Shown here: one piece after another, positions 52,659 to 62,643 of the stretch
Layout of the letters: every line of letters begins with the position of its first letter
Numbering within the stretch: the stretch's first letter is position 1
Origin: Silvimonas iriomotensis
GTDB lineage: Bacteria; Pseudomonadota; Gammaproteobacteria; Burkholderiales; Chitinibacteraceae
Reading direction: 5' to 3'
Length of the DNA: 64,000 nt
NCBI RefSeq assembly: GCF_014645535.1
Contig: NZ_BMLX01000001.1
Coordinates: forward strand, 489,169 to 553,168
Program-made: the position numbers and the translations under genes
Notes under the pieces: model-generated
The model's database searches: none
What the model was told of the DNA's origin: nothing
Seen by the model: the letters and a program-made list of their open reading frames with translations, nothing else

Positions 52659-54295
52659 TTGGCATCTTCCTTCTGGCCACGGAGCAAGGCATCCGGATGG
52701 CGGCTGAGATAGTCGGACAGGTCGCGGAAGGCCTGGGCGGCTTTGGACACCTCTTGCAGCGTGTCATTCATGTTCTGCTGCACCGGGGCATCTGGCGAGA
52801 GCGTCTGCTTGGCCTGATTGATGGCGTCCTGCGCGGCCTTGAGCGTTGTTTGTGCTTCTGGCGTGACCTCGTTCTTCAGGCGGCTGACCAGTTGGTCGGC
52901 GTTATCAAGCACCTTGTTGGCGTTGCGCATGGCCTGGTCTGCGTTCTTGCCAATGGACTCGATCGGCAACGCATCCAGCTTCTTGGCAATCGACAGCGCG
53001 GTGTCCTGCAACTGCGTCAGGCTACCGGCAACAGACGGCAAGGACGGCGGGAACTGTTTCCAGTCGATATCGGCCTTGCTGGCGCCTGGCATGAAGTCCA
53101 GCGCAATGTACAACTGGCCGGTGATCAGATTGCCGGTACGCAACTGGGCGCGCAGACCATGGGCGACCATGGCGTTCAGAATGCGGACGTTCTCTGCCGG
53201 CGTGTGGATGGGCTGATCCTGGCGCATGCGGCCGCGCAAGCGGTCAGGATAAAGATCAATGGTGACCGGCATCAGAATCTCGCGTTTCTCTTTGGAGAAC
53301 TCGAAATTGATCGCTTTGACTTCACCAATGGTGATGCCGCGGAAATCAACCGGCGCACCCACAGAAAGACCGCGCAGCGACTCGCGGAAATACAGCACAA
53401 ACGGTGCGCGTTCGCGATCGGCCTCTTTCATGGCGCTGTTGCGGTCTGCCGCCAGCGTGAACTGGGTGTCGGCCGCGGCGGGCTCAGCCACTGGTTGATC
53501 CGGCGGTGCCTGGAAAGCAATGCCGCCAATGGCAATGGAGGCTAACGACTGGGTTTCAATTCTCAGACCATTGGCGTCGAGCGAGACATCCACACCGCTG
53601 GCATGCCAGAAACGGGTGTTGCTGGTGACGTACTGGTCATACGGCGCATGGACAAACGCTTTGACGGTAATGCCCTTGCCGTCTTTGTCCAGGGTATAGG
53701 CAGAGACCTCACCCACCTGCACGCGACGAAAGAACAACGGCGTGCCAACGTCGATCGAGCCCATGTCTTGCGCTTTGAGCACAAACTCCCGCCCGGCCTG
53801 GCGGGTGGTGACGATGGGGGCTTGTTCCAGGCCGACAAAATCGCGTTTGTCGGTGGCTTTGCGCGCCGGGTCGATCCCGATAAAGGCCCCGGACAACAAG
53901 GTCGACAAGCCGCTGACGGTGCCGCCGGCGACGCGCGGACGCACAACCCAGAACTGAGTCTTGTCGCCCAACAGGTCATCGGTGGCGTGGGCCAGTTGCG
54001 CCGTGACCTTGATGTGCTGGCGATCCTCGGTCAGCACCACGCCGGTGACATTGCCGATATCCACATCCTTGTATTTGATCTTGGTCTTGCCGGCCTCGAT
54101 GCCTTCAGCCGTATCAAAACGGATGGTAATGGTCGGCCCGCGCTGCATGATGGCGTGCACGGCAATCCAGCCGCCGGCCAGCGCAGCCACAATGGGAATC
54201 AGCCAGATCAACGAGGGCAGGCGACGCTTGGGCAAAGCTTTGGCAGAGGGAATATCTTCGTCTTGCGGGGCGGGAGTGTGGGTCTGATCAGTCAT
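52655..54295 (-). CDS. pqiB: PqiB, MCE-domain envelope-spanning lipid transport protein
   Basis: The 546-residue protein matches E. coli PqiB in length. It has a single N-terminal membrane anchor (LIWLIPIVAALAGGWIAVHAI) and three MCE/MlaD repeats (RGPTITIRFDTAEGIEAGKTKIKYKDVDIGNV; AGREFVLKAQDMGSIDVGTPLFFRRVQVGEV; APFVLYFRESLRGLSVGAPVDFRGITIGEV), then a long coiled-coil C-terminus. MCE rings stack into a syringe-like tube that carries lipids across the periplasm. Confidence 0.93.
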   Translation of the reverse strand: MTDQTHTPAPQDEDIPSAKALPKRRLPSLIWLIPIVAALAGGWIAVHAIMQRGPTITIRFDTAEGIEAGKTKIKYKDVDIGNVTGVVLTEDRQHIKVTAQLAHATDDLLGDKTQFWVVRPRVAGGTVSGLSTLLSGAFIGIDPARKATDKRDFVGLEQAPIVTTRQAGREFVLKAQDMGSIDVGTPLFFRRVQVGEVSAYTLDKDGKGITVKAFVHAPYDQYVTSNTRFWHASGVDVSLDANGLRIETQSLASIAIGGIAFQAPPDQPVAEPAAADTQFTLAADRNSAMKEADRERAPFVLYFRESLRGLSVGAPVDFRGITIGEVKAINFEFSKEKREILMPVTIDLYPDRLRGRMRQDQPIHTPAENVRILNAMVAHGLRAQLRTGNLITGQLYIALDFMPGASKADIDWKQFPPSLPSVAGSLTQLQDTALSIAKKLDALPIESIGKNADQAMRNANKVLDNADQLVSRLKNEVTPEAQTTLKAAQDAINQAKQTLSPDAPVQQNMNDTLQEVSKAAQAFRDLSDYLSRHPDALLRGQKEDAK

Positions 54296-54917
54296 CTTGT
54301 TTTTGCTCGGGGTCCCAAATCAGGCGTGGATCAAAAGACATGGCAGCGAACATGGTGAGCACCACGACAGCGGCAAACGCCACCGCGCCGGGGCCGGCTG
54401 AAATGGTGGCCAGCGACTGGAAATGCACCAGCCCCACCATCAGCGTCACGACAAAAATATCCAGCATGGACCAGCGGCCCACGAACTCCACCAGCCGGTA
54501 CAGCCGGGTGCGTTCTTGCTGGCGCCAGGTTGATTTGTGTTGCGCGGTCCAGGCCAGCACCGACAAGGCAATCAGCTTGGCCAGCGGCACGGTTACGCTG
54601 GCGCAGAACACCAGGATGGCCAGCGGCCAGGAACCGGAAGTCCACAGATACACCACGCCGCTCATGATGGTGTCGTCCTCTTCATAAATGATGGACGCCG
54701 TGTGCATCACAGGCAGGATGTTGGCTGGGATATACAACAGGAAAGCGGCGATCAGCAGCGCCCAGGTGCGCGCCAGGCTATCTGGTTTGCGCAGATGCAG
54801 ATGCGCGCCGCAACGCGGGCAGCGATCATGCGCATTGGGTACGTTCTTGCTTAACAGACCGCAGCTGTGACAGTTGAGCAAGCCTTCATCGGCGGCAGAA
54901 ACGGCGCGGGGCGTCAT
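54288..54917 (-). CDS. pqiA: PqiA half-protein 2 (paraquat-inducible protein A)
   Basis: The 209-residue protein starts with a zinc-ribbon pair (CHSCG...CPRCG, near 17-40) and has four transmembrane segments with the motif IPANILPVMHTASIIYEEDDTIMSGVVYLWTSGSWPLAILVF. E. coli PqiA is a single protein about twice this long. Here the two halves are separate overlapping genes. PqiA is the inner-membrane partner of PqiB. Its stop overlaps the pqiB start. Confidence 0.9.
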   Translation of the reverse strand: MTPRAVSAADEGLLNCHSCGLLSKNVPNAHDRCPRCGAHLHLRKPDSLARTWALLIAAFLLYIPANILPVMHTASIIYEEDDTIMSGVVYLWTSGSWPLAILVFCASVTVPLAKLIALSVLAWTAQHKSTWRQQERTRLYRLVEFVGRWSMLDIFVVTLMVGLVHFQSLATISAGPGAVAFAAVVVLTMFAAMSFDPRLIWDPEQKQDD

Positions 54918-55525
54918 GCGTTTTCCAGTGGCAGCAATTGCCAGATATGACGCGCGTTAAACGCAGAGATCGCCGCAGTCATCAAGACCATGAGCGCGGC
55001 GAAAGACCACAGCGCAATGCCCGGAATGACCGTCGCCATGGCGGTGAGCTTGGTCAGCGACACCAGAATCCCCAGCATGAAGACTTCGACCATGCTCCAG
55101 GGCCGCAGCATGTTCAGCATGCGCAGCATGTCCGGAATGCGCGGGGGAAGGTAATCGAGCGACAGCGGCAGCAGCACGTACAGCATGATCAGCATTTGCG
55201 CAGTCGGCACAATGACGGTGGTAATCAGCACCAGAATGCCCAGCTCCTGCATGCCTTCGTGATACAGCATGAGGGCGGCGCTGGTCAGCGTGCATGACAC
55301 CTGGTTGCCGCCCACCTGCAACGCCATGATCGGAAAGAAATTGGCCAGCATGAGCAGGATGATGGCGCTCACGGTAAACGCCAACGCGCGTTCCTGGCTT
55401 CTGTGGGCAGACTTGTACAAGGTGGCGCCGCAACGCGGGCAGCGGGCCACGCCGCCGGGCTCCAGTTCAGGCGGGCGCAGCAAGAGATCACACTCGTGAC
55501 ACGCAATCAGATGCTCATGAGACAT
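54914..55525 (-). CDS. pqiA: PqiA half-protein 1 (paraquat-inducible protein A)
   Basis: The 203-residue protein has the first zinc-ribbon pair (CHECDLL...CPRCG) and four transmembrane segments (ANFFPIMALQVGGNQVSCTLTSAALMLYHEGMQELGILVLITTVIVPTAQM). It is the N-terminal half of a PqiA unit and heads the four-gene operon. All four genes overlap by a few bases, so they are translationally coupled. No SoxS-like operator was identified upstream. Confidence 0.9.
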   Translation of the reverse strand: MSHEHLIACHECDLLLRPPELEPGGVARCPRCGATLYKSAHRSQERALAFTVSAIILLMLANFFPIMALQVGGNQVSCTLTSAALMLYHEGMQELGILVLITTVIVPTAQMLIMLYVLLPLSLDYLPPRIPDMLRMLNMLRPWSMVEVFMLGILVSLTKLTAMATVIPGIALWSFAALMVLMTAAISAFNARHIWQLLPLENA

Positions 55526-55709
55526 ACAAGACTCAAACAGGGTCAGAACGGGCAATGTGCCGCGAGCGGCAATCAGAAATTATTTTTGGTGATGTTCAGT
55601 TGCGGTATATCAGCTTTCAACCAATATAGCGCCTGTTTCAGGAATTCCATTTTCAACTTTGTAACGTGTGAAAGCCTGCGGCGCAACGGCGCGGGCGGTT
55701 TACAGACAC

Positions 55710-55733
55710 AAAAAAAAACACCGCGCGCGGTGC
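55710..55733 (-). terminator. Terminator after the ZIP transporter gene
   Basis: CACCGCGCGCGGTG (55719-55732) is a perfect palindrome followed, on the reverse strand, by nine T residues (55710-55718 as A on the plus strand). It lies 65 bases past the transporter stop. The rest of 55526-55798 shows no gene. Confidence 0.8.
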
Positions 55734-55798
55734 TCTTTTGTTTACTGGGCTGATTCAATGGGGTTTTCTGTGTTTTCAGCGCTTGATAAGTGGGCTGA

Positions 55799-56677
55799 TC
55801 ACATGGGCAGGAAATTGAAACCCACCGCAATCAACAGCCCGGCCGCGAAACTGGCTTGCAGTACACCGGGTCTAGCCAGCAGACGCGGACCCATTTCCTT
55901 GCCGATCACCCACAACATCGCGCCAGCGGCCAGGGCCAGCAATACCGGCAGCAAGGTGGCCGAAACACTAAGGGCGGCAGCACCGATCAGTGCGCCAGCC
56001 AGTTCAACCAGACCACTGGCCATGCCACCAAGCGCAGCCTTTGCTGGCGATGCGCCGGCCCGCAACAGGGCGGTGGCGACGGCAAAGCCTTCCGGGATGT
56101 CTTGCAGGCTGATACCAAAGGTGAGGGCACTGCCGTGAGCGGAACCGGCCATGGAGACACCGGCGGCGATGCCTTCGGGCAGGTTTTGCAACGTCATGGC
56201 CAGGGCGAACAGCAACAGACCAAAACGTTCGGCTTCTGCACCACTTTTTGCCGCAAGCTGGTTGGCACTGGCTTGCCAGGTGGCAAAGCCCCAGGCGCCG
56301 AGCGCGGTAATGACCAGCACGCTGGAGAGCGCCACGCCCGCCGACATCCCGCGCGCCAGACCCTCATGCGCTTCCGGCAATACGCTGCCGATGGTGACCG
56401 TGGCCATGATGCCGCCGCCAATCATCATCAAACTGCTGGCAAGGTTTTCTGGCATGCGCCGGGCAAAAGCCACCGGCAGGGCACCGATCGCGGTCGCCAG
56501 CGCCACACTACCGCCAGCCACCCAGCCTGCCTCAAGGCTATGCCGCGTCATGGCAAAGAAGGCCACACCGGCAACCAGTGCGATCAGCGCCAGCAGGGCG
56601 TAGCGCTTTTTGAACGCAACCGGCCCCTGGCTGGGAGCGGAAAGTTGTTCGCCAAGGTTGAGAATGAGCGTGGTCAT
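55799..56677 (-). CDS. ZIP-family divalent metal transporter
   Basis: The 292-residue protein has about eight transmembrane helices and the ZIP metal-path motifs TLQNLPEGIAAGVSM (His replaced by Asn-Leu-Pro-Glu as in many bacterial ZIPs) and FGISLQDIPEGFAVATALL. It lacks a long His loop. It imports zinc, iron or another divalent metal. A Fur-box-like sequence lies about 45 bases upstream, which would tie expression to iron. Confidence 0.88.
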   Translation of the reverse strand: MTTLILNLGEQLSAPSQGPVAFKKRYALLALIALVAGVAFFAMTRHSLEAGWVAGGSVALATAIGALPVAFARRMPENLASSLMMIGGGIMATVTIGSVLPEAHEGLARGMSAGVALSSVLVITALGAWGFATWQASANQLAAKSGAEAERFGLLLFALAMTLQNLPEGIAAGVSMAGSAHGSALTFGISLQDIPEGFAVATALLRAGASPAKAALGGMASGLVELAGALIGAAALSVSATLLPVLLALAAGAMLWVIGKEMGPRLLARPGVLQASFAAGLLIAVGFNFLPM

Positions 56678-56712
56678 GATGGGTCCTGTTTCAGCGTTGT
56701 GCTACGAACCCA

Positions 56713-56735
56713 TTATCAAGAATCATTCTCATTTG
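56713..56735. promoter_or_regulatory. Fur-box-like site upstream of the ZIP transporter
   Basis: The reverse strand at 56713-56735 reads AAATGAGAATGATTCTTGAT, which fits three successive NATWAT-like hexamers of the Fur consensus with a few mismatches. It lies in the expected promoter position. The resemblance is by eye only. Confidence 0.45.
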
Positions 56736-56814
56736 TGAAAATGAAATATTCCAACTTCGCCCATAGAACATTTCTATCAACGAAGCTGGAAGCTCTTGAT
56801 AAGACTATCGTAAC

Positions 56815-57552
56815 TCAGCGCAGATTGCGCTGGAACAGATCGAACGCCAGCTGATACCCCAAAGAGGCCAGTTGCGGGTCGAACCGGTCGCCCTCATCGC
56901 GCATGAACGCATGCTGGCCGTTGACCTCATGCCAGGTGAAATTCAGACCCGCCTGGCTCATGGCCTCATGAATCTGCTTGCGGCCAGTCGCCGGAACATG
57001 GGGGTCTTGCCGGCCCCAGATCATCAGCATTTCGCCGGTCACATCGCCCAGTCGCTCCATGGTGTGTTGACCCGGCGCGTTGGGGATGGTTTGCGTATGC
57101 AGATCAGTGGCATAGAAGCAGGCGGTGGCTTTGATCTCAGGCTGGACTGCCGCCCGGAACGCCAGATGACCGCCTATGCAAAAACCCATTGCGCCCAGGT
57201 GCCCGTTAAACCAATCCTGTTGCTGCAACCAGTCGATCATGGCGCGGTTGTCGGTGTCGTAATCGGTCACCGGTTTGGCCGCCTTGTCGGCATTACCTTT
57301 ATTTTTTCCATCATCGTCGTACCCCAGAACAGTGCCAATCGGGTTGAGTTCGTGGAATACTTCGGGGACCAGTACTGCATAACCGTGACCCGCAAGATAG
57401 CGGGCCGCCCGTTCAATGGGCGCGGTTTGCTGGAAAATTTCCGAATAAAAAAGAATGGCCGGGAAACGGCCTGCCGCGTTGGGGCGGTGCACGTAAGTGC
57501 GCATGGTGCCCGTAGGCGTGGCAAGGTCTGCAGTCTGGCTCTGGATCAGCAT
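56815..57552 (-). CDS. Dienelactone hydrolase family protein
   Basis: The 245-residue protein has the DLH fold with a cysteine nucleophile in GAMGFCIGGHLAFR (near residue 125), an acid in IWGRQDPHVPATG and a His in VNGQHAFMRDEGDRFD. The N-terminus has TADLATPTGTMRTYVHRPNAAGRFPAILFYSEIFQ. It hydrolyses an ester or lactone of unknown identity in the cytoplasm. Confidence 0.88.
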   Translation of the reverse strand: MLIQSQTADLATPTGTMRTYVHRPNAAGRFPAILFYSEIFQQTAPIERAARYLAGHGYAVLVPEVFHELNPIGTVLGYDDDGKNKGNADKAAKPVTDYDTDNRAMIDWLQQQDWFNGHLGAMGFCIGGHLAFRAAVQPEIKATACFYATDLHTQTIPNAPGQHTMERLGDVTGEMLMIWGRQDPHVPATGRKQIHEAMSQAGLNFTWHEVNGQHAFMRDEGDRFDPQLASLGYQLAFDLFQRNLR

Positions 57553-57732
57553 GGTGTCTCCGTTGGTCTCTTGCCGCCAGAGAAAACTGGCGCGTCAGGG
57601 TCAAAACGGATTATTCCATGAAATGTCCAGACCGGAACCGGCATATCGGACACGGGTATTTGTTGGGGGGATTGTTACAGGCCTGCCCGGGCAACATGGG
57701 CGCAGGCGCGCAGAGCATTGAGGGAGAATGCG

Positions 57733-58143
57733 ATGACCGCAACAATCCAGAGCATGGTGCCGATTCTGGCGTCGCTCGATTTTGAAGTCACACTTGATTT
57801 TTATTGCAACAAACTAGGCTTTGAACCGCTGCATTGGGCGGATGACTACCTCATCGTCGGTCGTGATGATGTAGAGCTGCATTTCTGGTTATGCAGCGAA
57901 CGCTACGTGGCGGAGCATACCGCCTGCTATGTGCACACCGAGGATATCGGCGCGTTGCACAAATCCTTTCAGGCCAGGGGTCTGACCGTGCGTACGCCGG
58001 TGCAGCAACCCTGGCACATGAAAGAAATGATCGTGATCGATCCGCACGGCAATTTGCTGCGTTTTGGCGAGCCGACACGGATCAGATCGGCCACGCGCAT
58101 GCCCCAGGCACAGCGCGCACGGGCCATGGCACGGATGGATTGA
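57733..58143 (+). CDS. Glyoxalase/bleomycin-resistance-fold protein
   Basis: The 136-residue protein is a VOC-superfamily member: MVPILASLDFEVTLDFYCNKLGFEPLHWADDYLIVGRDDVELHFWLC, then MKEMIVIDPHGNLLRFGEP. Position-conserved metal residues (His/Glu) are present (ELHFW, NLLRFGE). The family includes bleomycin-binding and dioxygenase proteins. AGGGAG at 57721-57726 supports the ATG at 57733. The specific ligand is unknown. Confidence 0.85.
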   Translation: MTATIQSMVPILASLDFEVTLDFYCNKLGFEPLHWADDYLIVGRDDVELHFWLCSERYVAEHTACYVHTEDIGALHKSFQARGLTVRTPVQQPWHMKEMIVIDPHGNLLRFGEPTRIRSATRMPQAQRARAMARMD

Positions 58144-58197
58144 CCCGTTTGATCCGTCCGGATTACAACAATAACCCGCTCGAAATTGCCACCGGCT

Positions 58198-58980
58198 TCA
58201 CGCCGGTCTGGCAAGGCTGACCTGCAGGCGCATCATGCCCACATGAAACGCGCCGGGGTTGGCCGCAACCCACGCATCGGTTACTTCCTCCAGATACGCT
58301 GCCTGCAATTGGGCCGGCACCGGCTCGATAAACGGCAACCATGCCGTACGAAACCAGCCTGTCAGCGCTGCCCGATCCGGGTATTCCATGGTCTTGGCAA
58401 TCATGCGTGCGTCGACCACCACCAGCCCCGCTGCCTGCGCCCAGCGTTGATAGTCCTCGACTGTATGAAAGCCGTAGGGAAAGCGGAAATCTTCAAAATA
58501 CGGCGCCCACTGCGGCCGCGCCCGCACTTGATCAAACGCAGCAATCACGGTAACGCCGTTGCCATGCCCACCCAGTTGCAAGAGCGCGTGGCCACCCGGT
58601 TTGAGCGCATGGGCAATGCCGCGCAATGCGCCGTCGTGTGCGCCTGGCACCCAGTGAATGGCGGCGTTGGAAAACACCACAGAGAACTGTTCGTGATACG
58701 GCAAGGCAGCCGCATCAGCAACTTCAAACGTCAGGTTGGGATGGCGGTCTGCGCCGTGCTCGGCTTGCGCATGGGCGATCATGTCGGGCGAGTAATCAGT
58801 GCCCAGCACTTTGCCCTGCGGGACATGGGCTGCAATGGCCGCCGTGTGACGCCCATCGCCACAGCCGACATCCAGCACGGTGTCGTCCGGCTTGAGCCCA
58901 AGCTGGGCGATCAGTTCAACAGCCCAGCGTTCCTGACCGGATGAATTGCGGGCGTAATCCTGCGGGTTCCAGCGTGCCAT
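58198..58980 (-). CDS. Class I SAM-dependent methyltransferase (Tam-like)
   Basis: The 260-residue protein has the SAM-binding motif VLDVGCGDGRHTAAIAAHV (about 35-53), then GTDYSPDMIAHAQAE and FSVVFSNAAIHWVPGAHDGALRGIAHALKPGGHALLQLGG. The opening MARWNPQDYARNSSGQERWAVELIAQLGL resembles trans-aconitate methyltransferase (Tam). The C-terminal region is compatible with Tam but diverged, so the acceptor is uncertain. Confidence 0.8.
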   Translation of the reverse strand: MARWNPQDYARNSSGQERWAVELIAQLGLKPDDTVLDVGCGDGRHTAAIAAHVPQGKVLGTDYSPDMIAHAQAEHGADRHPNLTFEVADAAALPYHEQFSVVFSNAAIHWVPGAHDGALRGIAHALKPGGHALLQLGGHGNGVTVIAAFDQVRARPQWAPYFEDFRFPYGFHTVEDYQRWAQAAGLVVVDARMIAKTMEYPDRAALTGWFRTAWLPFIEPVPAQLQAAYLEEVTDAWVAANPGAFHVGMMRLQVSLARPA

Positions 58981-59079
58981 GAGTGGCGCTCCTTGCGGTG
59001 AGTAGTGGCACCACTATGCCGCAGGCTGGCTTGCGCGAAAATTGACGGCTGGTGATGAATCCATCACCAAAATAGATGG

Positions 59080-60000
59080 CTAGCCCGTGGCCGTTTCGGA
59101 CGTCTGCTGCAAATGGGTGAACAACTGATGCGTCGCGGGGGAGAGGACCGTGTCGGCGCGGGTGCACAGGCACAACTGGCGGTGGGCCCAGTCGTCGCTC
59201 AGCGTCAGGCCGGTCAGCCCCAGCGATTGCACATACGGCGTGGTGGCCGCACGCGGAACCACACCAACCCCCAGCCCGGCGGCGACCATGGCGCAAACGG
59301 CATCAAAACTGGTGACCTGGACCAGCGGGCGCAATTCGCGGCCGGCTTGTGCTGCCTCTCGCGTCAGCCGCACATGCAGCGTGCTGTTGGCGTGCAGCCC
59401 GACCAGTGGGTAATCCAGCGCCGCAGTAAACGGCAACTGTTCCCGTGCGGCCAGCGGGTGGCCGGCGGGCACGACCAGTTGCAGTTCGTCCTGCCGAAAT
59501 GGGGTAAAGGTCAGATCAGGCATGTGCGGCAATTCGCTGACAATGCCCAGATCCGCAACGCCGGCGCGGACCGCCTGGGCCACATCGGCGCTGACCTGTT
59601 CTTGCAGTTCAACCCGGATGCCAGGGTAGGTATCGCGAAAGGCCGCCAGCGCGCGCGGCAGGAATTCGACAATGGCCGAGATATTGGCAAACAGCCGCAC
59701 ATGGCCGGTGACGCCGCTGGCATAGTCCTGCAATTCACCCTGCAGGCGGTGCGCTTCATCCAGCAAATGCACGGCGCGCGCCCGCAGTGCCTCGCCCGCC
59801 GGCGTCAGGCGTACCCCGCGGGCGTGACGTTCGACCAGGGCTGCGCCAAATTGCTGTTCCAGATCAGACAAACGCTTGCTGACCGCAGAGGCCACCAGAT
59901 GATTGCGCTGTGCCGCAGCGGCAATGCTGCCGGTTTCGGCCAGCGCCAGAATCAGTTCAAGGTCTTTCCAGTCAAAGCGGATGGGGAAACGGGTAGACAT
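59080..60000 (-). CDS. LysR-family transcriptional regulator
   Basis: The 306-residue protein has a LysR winged helix (LELILALAETGSIAAAAQRNHLVASAVSKRLSDLEQQFGAALVERHARG) and an effector domain (GVTGHVRLFANISAIVEFLPRALAAFRDTYPGIRVELQEQVSADVAQAVRAGVADLGIV). It lies upstream of the methyltransferase on the same strand with a 99-bp gap. Its target is unknown. Confidence 0.9.
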   Translation of the reverse strand: MSTRFPIRFDWKDLELILALAETGSIAAAAQRNHLVASAVSKRLSDLEQQFGAALVERHARGVRLTPAGEALRARAVHLLDEAHRLQGELQDYASGVTGHVRLFANISAIVEFLPRALAAFRDTYPGIRVELQEQVSADVAQAVRAGVADLGIVSELPHMPDLTFTPFRQDELQLVVPAGHPLAAREQLPFTAALDYPLVGLHANSTLHVRLTREAAQAGRELRPLVQVTSFDAVCAMVAAGLGVGVVPRAATTPYVQSLGLTGLTLSDDWAHRQLCLCTRADTVLSPATHQLFTHLQQTSETATG

Positions 60001-60095
60001 GCCTGTGCCTGCGTTGATCTGTCCGGATCACGGCCGGAACAGCAAAAACGCAGGCTATCAGGTTCACCAGCGGGCCGCCAAATATGCGGGCGGTG

Positions 60096-60668
60096 TTAGC
60101 GGATAATCACCGGCAGCGCGGCAATCACCCCCAGAATGGCCCATGCACCGGCGCCAATCCACATGGTCAGCCAGGTCATGTCGCGGGTGTCTTCGTCCCG
60201 TTCGTGCCCCAGCATGGCCGGGATACCGTGGTACAGCAGCATGCAGGCGACGGCCAGGCCCAGCACGCCACACAGCATGTTAAATGCCACAACCGGTACA
60301 AACAGGGTTAATGACGACAGCCAGAGTGGCACCGCCGCCAGCGTGGCCAACAAGTAACTGCTGTCATGATCGGCATGTCCCACCAGCGGGCGGGACAGGC
60401 GGTCGATCACCCAGGCCATGCCGCGCACGGTGATCAACTCCGCCACAAAGAACACCAGCGCGGTAGTCACCCAGTAACTGAGCGGCGCATTGGGTGCATA
60501 GAAGCTGCCATGGTTCATGCCTGCCCAGCCGATCATCAAGGTGGGCAAGATGGAAAGCGGCAGCGCCAGTTTGAAAAAGGTGTCACGCGCGGTCGGGTGG
60601 TGAGTCCTTAGCTCGTCCCAGCCTGCATGATCTGAAACCAGCATGTGGGAATACGCAGAGATTTTCAT
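60096..60668 (-). CDS. Yip1-domain inner-membrane protein
   Basis: The 190-residue protein has five hydrophobic segments and begins [47 protein letters not shown]. It matches bacterial Yip1-domain (DUF1282-like) membrane proteins. GGAGG at 60672-60676 (reverse) lies at better spacing for the second of two adjacent ATGs (60668). Function unknown. Confidence 0.75.
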   Translation of the reverse strand: MKISAYSHMLVSDHAGWDELRTHHPTARDTFFKLALPLSILPTLMIGWAGMNHGSFYAPNAPLSYWVTTALVFFVAELITVRGMAWVIDRLSRPLVGHADHDSSYLLATLAAVPLWLSSLTLFVPVVAFNMLCGVLGLAVACMLLYHGIPAMLGHERDEDTRDMTWLTMWIGAGAWAILGVIAALPVIIR

Positions 60669-60910
60669 CATGTCCTCCAGCTGCACAGGGTTGCGCAAGG
60701 CAAAACGGCGCATGGGTTCGACAGCCCAGGACAAAGGAATATCTGCTTACAGCCTGTTTTTACAGAAAAAATCCGATGGATTGCAGTCTTGCCGCGGCCG
60801 CTTTGCACAATCCGTTGCAAGCCTTGCGCCAATTGCCTGTGCGCAAGCCCGGCGCGGGGACGGTTTTCGGCTACAATCGTTGTTTTCGATCTTCACGAAT
60901 TGCATTTGTC

Positions 60911-62599
60911 ATGAGCAACGACGCCGCACCGGTTATCAGCAATTTCATCCGCAGCATCATCGATCACGACCTCACCAGCGGCAAACGGGCCGCCGTGGTG
61001 ACACGTTTCCCGCCAGAGCCCAACGGCTATCTGCACGTGGGTCACGCCAAGTCGATCTGTCTGAATTTTGGCATTGCCCAGGACTACCAGGGCGAGTGCA
61101 ACCTGCGTATGGATGACACCAATCCGGAGAAGGAAGAAGACGAATACATCAACGCCATCCAGGAAGATGTGCGCTGGCTGGGTTACGAGTGGAAAGGCGA
61201 AGTGCGTTACGCCTCCAACTACTTTGACCAGCTGTACGCCTACGCCGAAGAACTGATCAACGCCGGCAAGGCGTATGTGGATGATCTGACCCCGGAAGAA
61301 ATGCGCCAGTATCGCGGCAACCTGAACGAGCCGGGCAAGGAAAGCCCGTACCGCAGCCGCACGCCGGAAGAAAACCTGACGCTGTTCCGCCAGATGCGCG
61401 ACGGCGCCTTTGCCGATGGCAGCAAGACGTTGCGCCTGAAGATCGACATGACCTCAGGCAACATCAACCTGCGTGATCCGGTGATCTACCGTATCCGCCG
61501 CGCTACCCACCATCAGACCGGTGACAAGTGGTGCATCTACCCGATGTACGACTACACCCACTGCATTTCTGATGCGCTGGAAGGCATTACGCATTCGCTG
61601 TGCACGCTGGAATTTGAAGACCACCGCCCGCTGTACGACTGGGTGCTGGACAACATCACCATCCCGACTCACCCGCAACAGATCGAATTCTCGCGTCTGG
61701 AGCTCTTGAGCGTGGTCACCTCCAAGCGCAAGCTCAAGCAACTGGTCGACGAAAAACTGATGACGGGTTGGGATGACCCGCGCATGCCGACCATTACCGG
61801 TATGCGCCGCCGTGGCTACAGCCCGGAAGGCATCCGCCTGTTTGCGCAACGCGCCGGCGTCTCCAAGACCCCGAACGTGGTGGATTTTGCCTCGCTGGAA
61901 GGCGCTGTGCGGGAAACGCTGGAAGAAACCAGCCCGCGCGTCATTGCCGTGCTCGACCCGATCAAGGTGACGCTGACCAACTTTGAAGAAGGCGTTACCG
62001 GTAGCCGCAGCGCGCCGTTCCACCCGCACCATGAAGCCATGGGCGAGCGTGAGATCCCCATTGGCCGCGAGTTGTACATTGAACGCGAAGACTTTGCCGA
62101 AGTGCCGCCGCCCAAATGGCAGCGCCTGACGCTGGGTGGCGAAGTGCGCCTGCGTTACTCGTACGTGATCAAGTGCGACGAAGTCATCAAGGATGCCGCG
62201 GGCAATGTGGTGGAACTCAAGTGCTCGATCGACCCCGAGACGCTGGGCCAGAACCCGGTTGGCCGCAAGGTCAAGGGCGTGATTCACTGGATTGCCGCCC
62301 ACCACGCCATCGAAGCCGAAGTGCGCCTGTACGACCGCCTGTTCACTGAAGCCCGTCCGGATGCGGTGCGTGGTGAAGATGGCGAATACGTTGACTTCAA
62401 ACAGTTCATCAACCCGAACTCGCTCAAGGTCGTGACCGGTTATGTAGAACCGGCCGTGCGTGATGCGGCGCCGGAAACCCGCTATCAGTTTGAGCGTCTG
62501 GGTTACTTTGTGACCGACCGCAAGGATCATGTGGCAGGTGGAAAACCGGTGTTCAACCGCACCGTCACCCTGCGCGATACCTGGGCCGCCAAAGAGTAA
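60911..62599 (+). CDS. glnS: Glutaminyl-tRNA synthetase
   Basis: The 562-residue protein is a full-length class I synthetase. It has the HIGH motif as HVGH at 42-45 ([15 protein letters not shown]) and a KMSKS-equivalent TSKRK at 270-274. A catalytic segment reads [39 protein letters not shown], and the C-terminal anticodon-binding barrels end in [28 protein letters not shown]. It charges tRNA-Gln with glutamine. The upstream region has a short conserved TTTTCG leader; the start is set by homology with [10 protein letters not shown]. Confidence 0.95.
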   Translation: MSNDAAPVISNFIRSIIDHDLTSGKRAAVVTRFPPEPNGYLHVGHAKSICLNFGIAQDYQGECNLRMDDTNPEKEEDEYINAIQEDVRWLGYEWKGEVRYASNYFDQLYAYAEELINAGKAYVDDLTPEEMRQYRGNLNEPGKESPYRSRTPEENLTLFRQMRDGAFADGSKTLRLKIDMTSGNINLRDPVIYRIRRATHHQTGDKWCIYPMYDYTHCISDALEGITHSLCTLEFEDHRPLYDWVLDNITIPTHPQQIEFSRLELLSVVTSKRKLKQLVDEKLMTGWDDPRMPTITGMRRRGYSPEGIRLFAQRAGVSKTPNVVDFASLEGAVRETLEETSPRVIAVLDPIKVTLTNFEEGVTGSRSAPFHPHHEAMGEREIPIGRELYIEREDFAEVPPPKWQRLTLGGEVRLRYSYVIKCDEVIKDAAGNVVELKCSIDPETLGQNPVGRKVKGVIHWIAAHHAIEAEVRLYDRLFTEARPDAVRGEDGEYVDFKQFINPNSLKVVTGYVEPAVRDAAPETRYQFERLGYFVTDRKDHVAGGKPVFNRTVTLRDTWAAKE

Positions 62600-62643
62600 C
62601 CAGCCAGACAAACAAACAATACCCAGGCGCGCCTGGTGCAGGA

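Noticed and set aside
60776-60910. N-terminal extension of glutaminyl-tRNA synthetase
   Set aside because: The frame is open upstream to 60776 but the extra 45 residues have no similarity to GlnRS, and [10 protein letters not shown] is the expected start.
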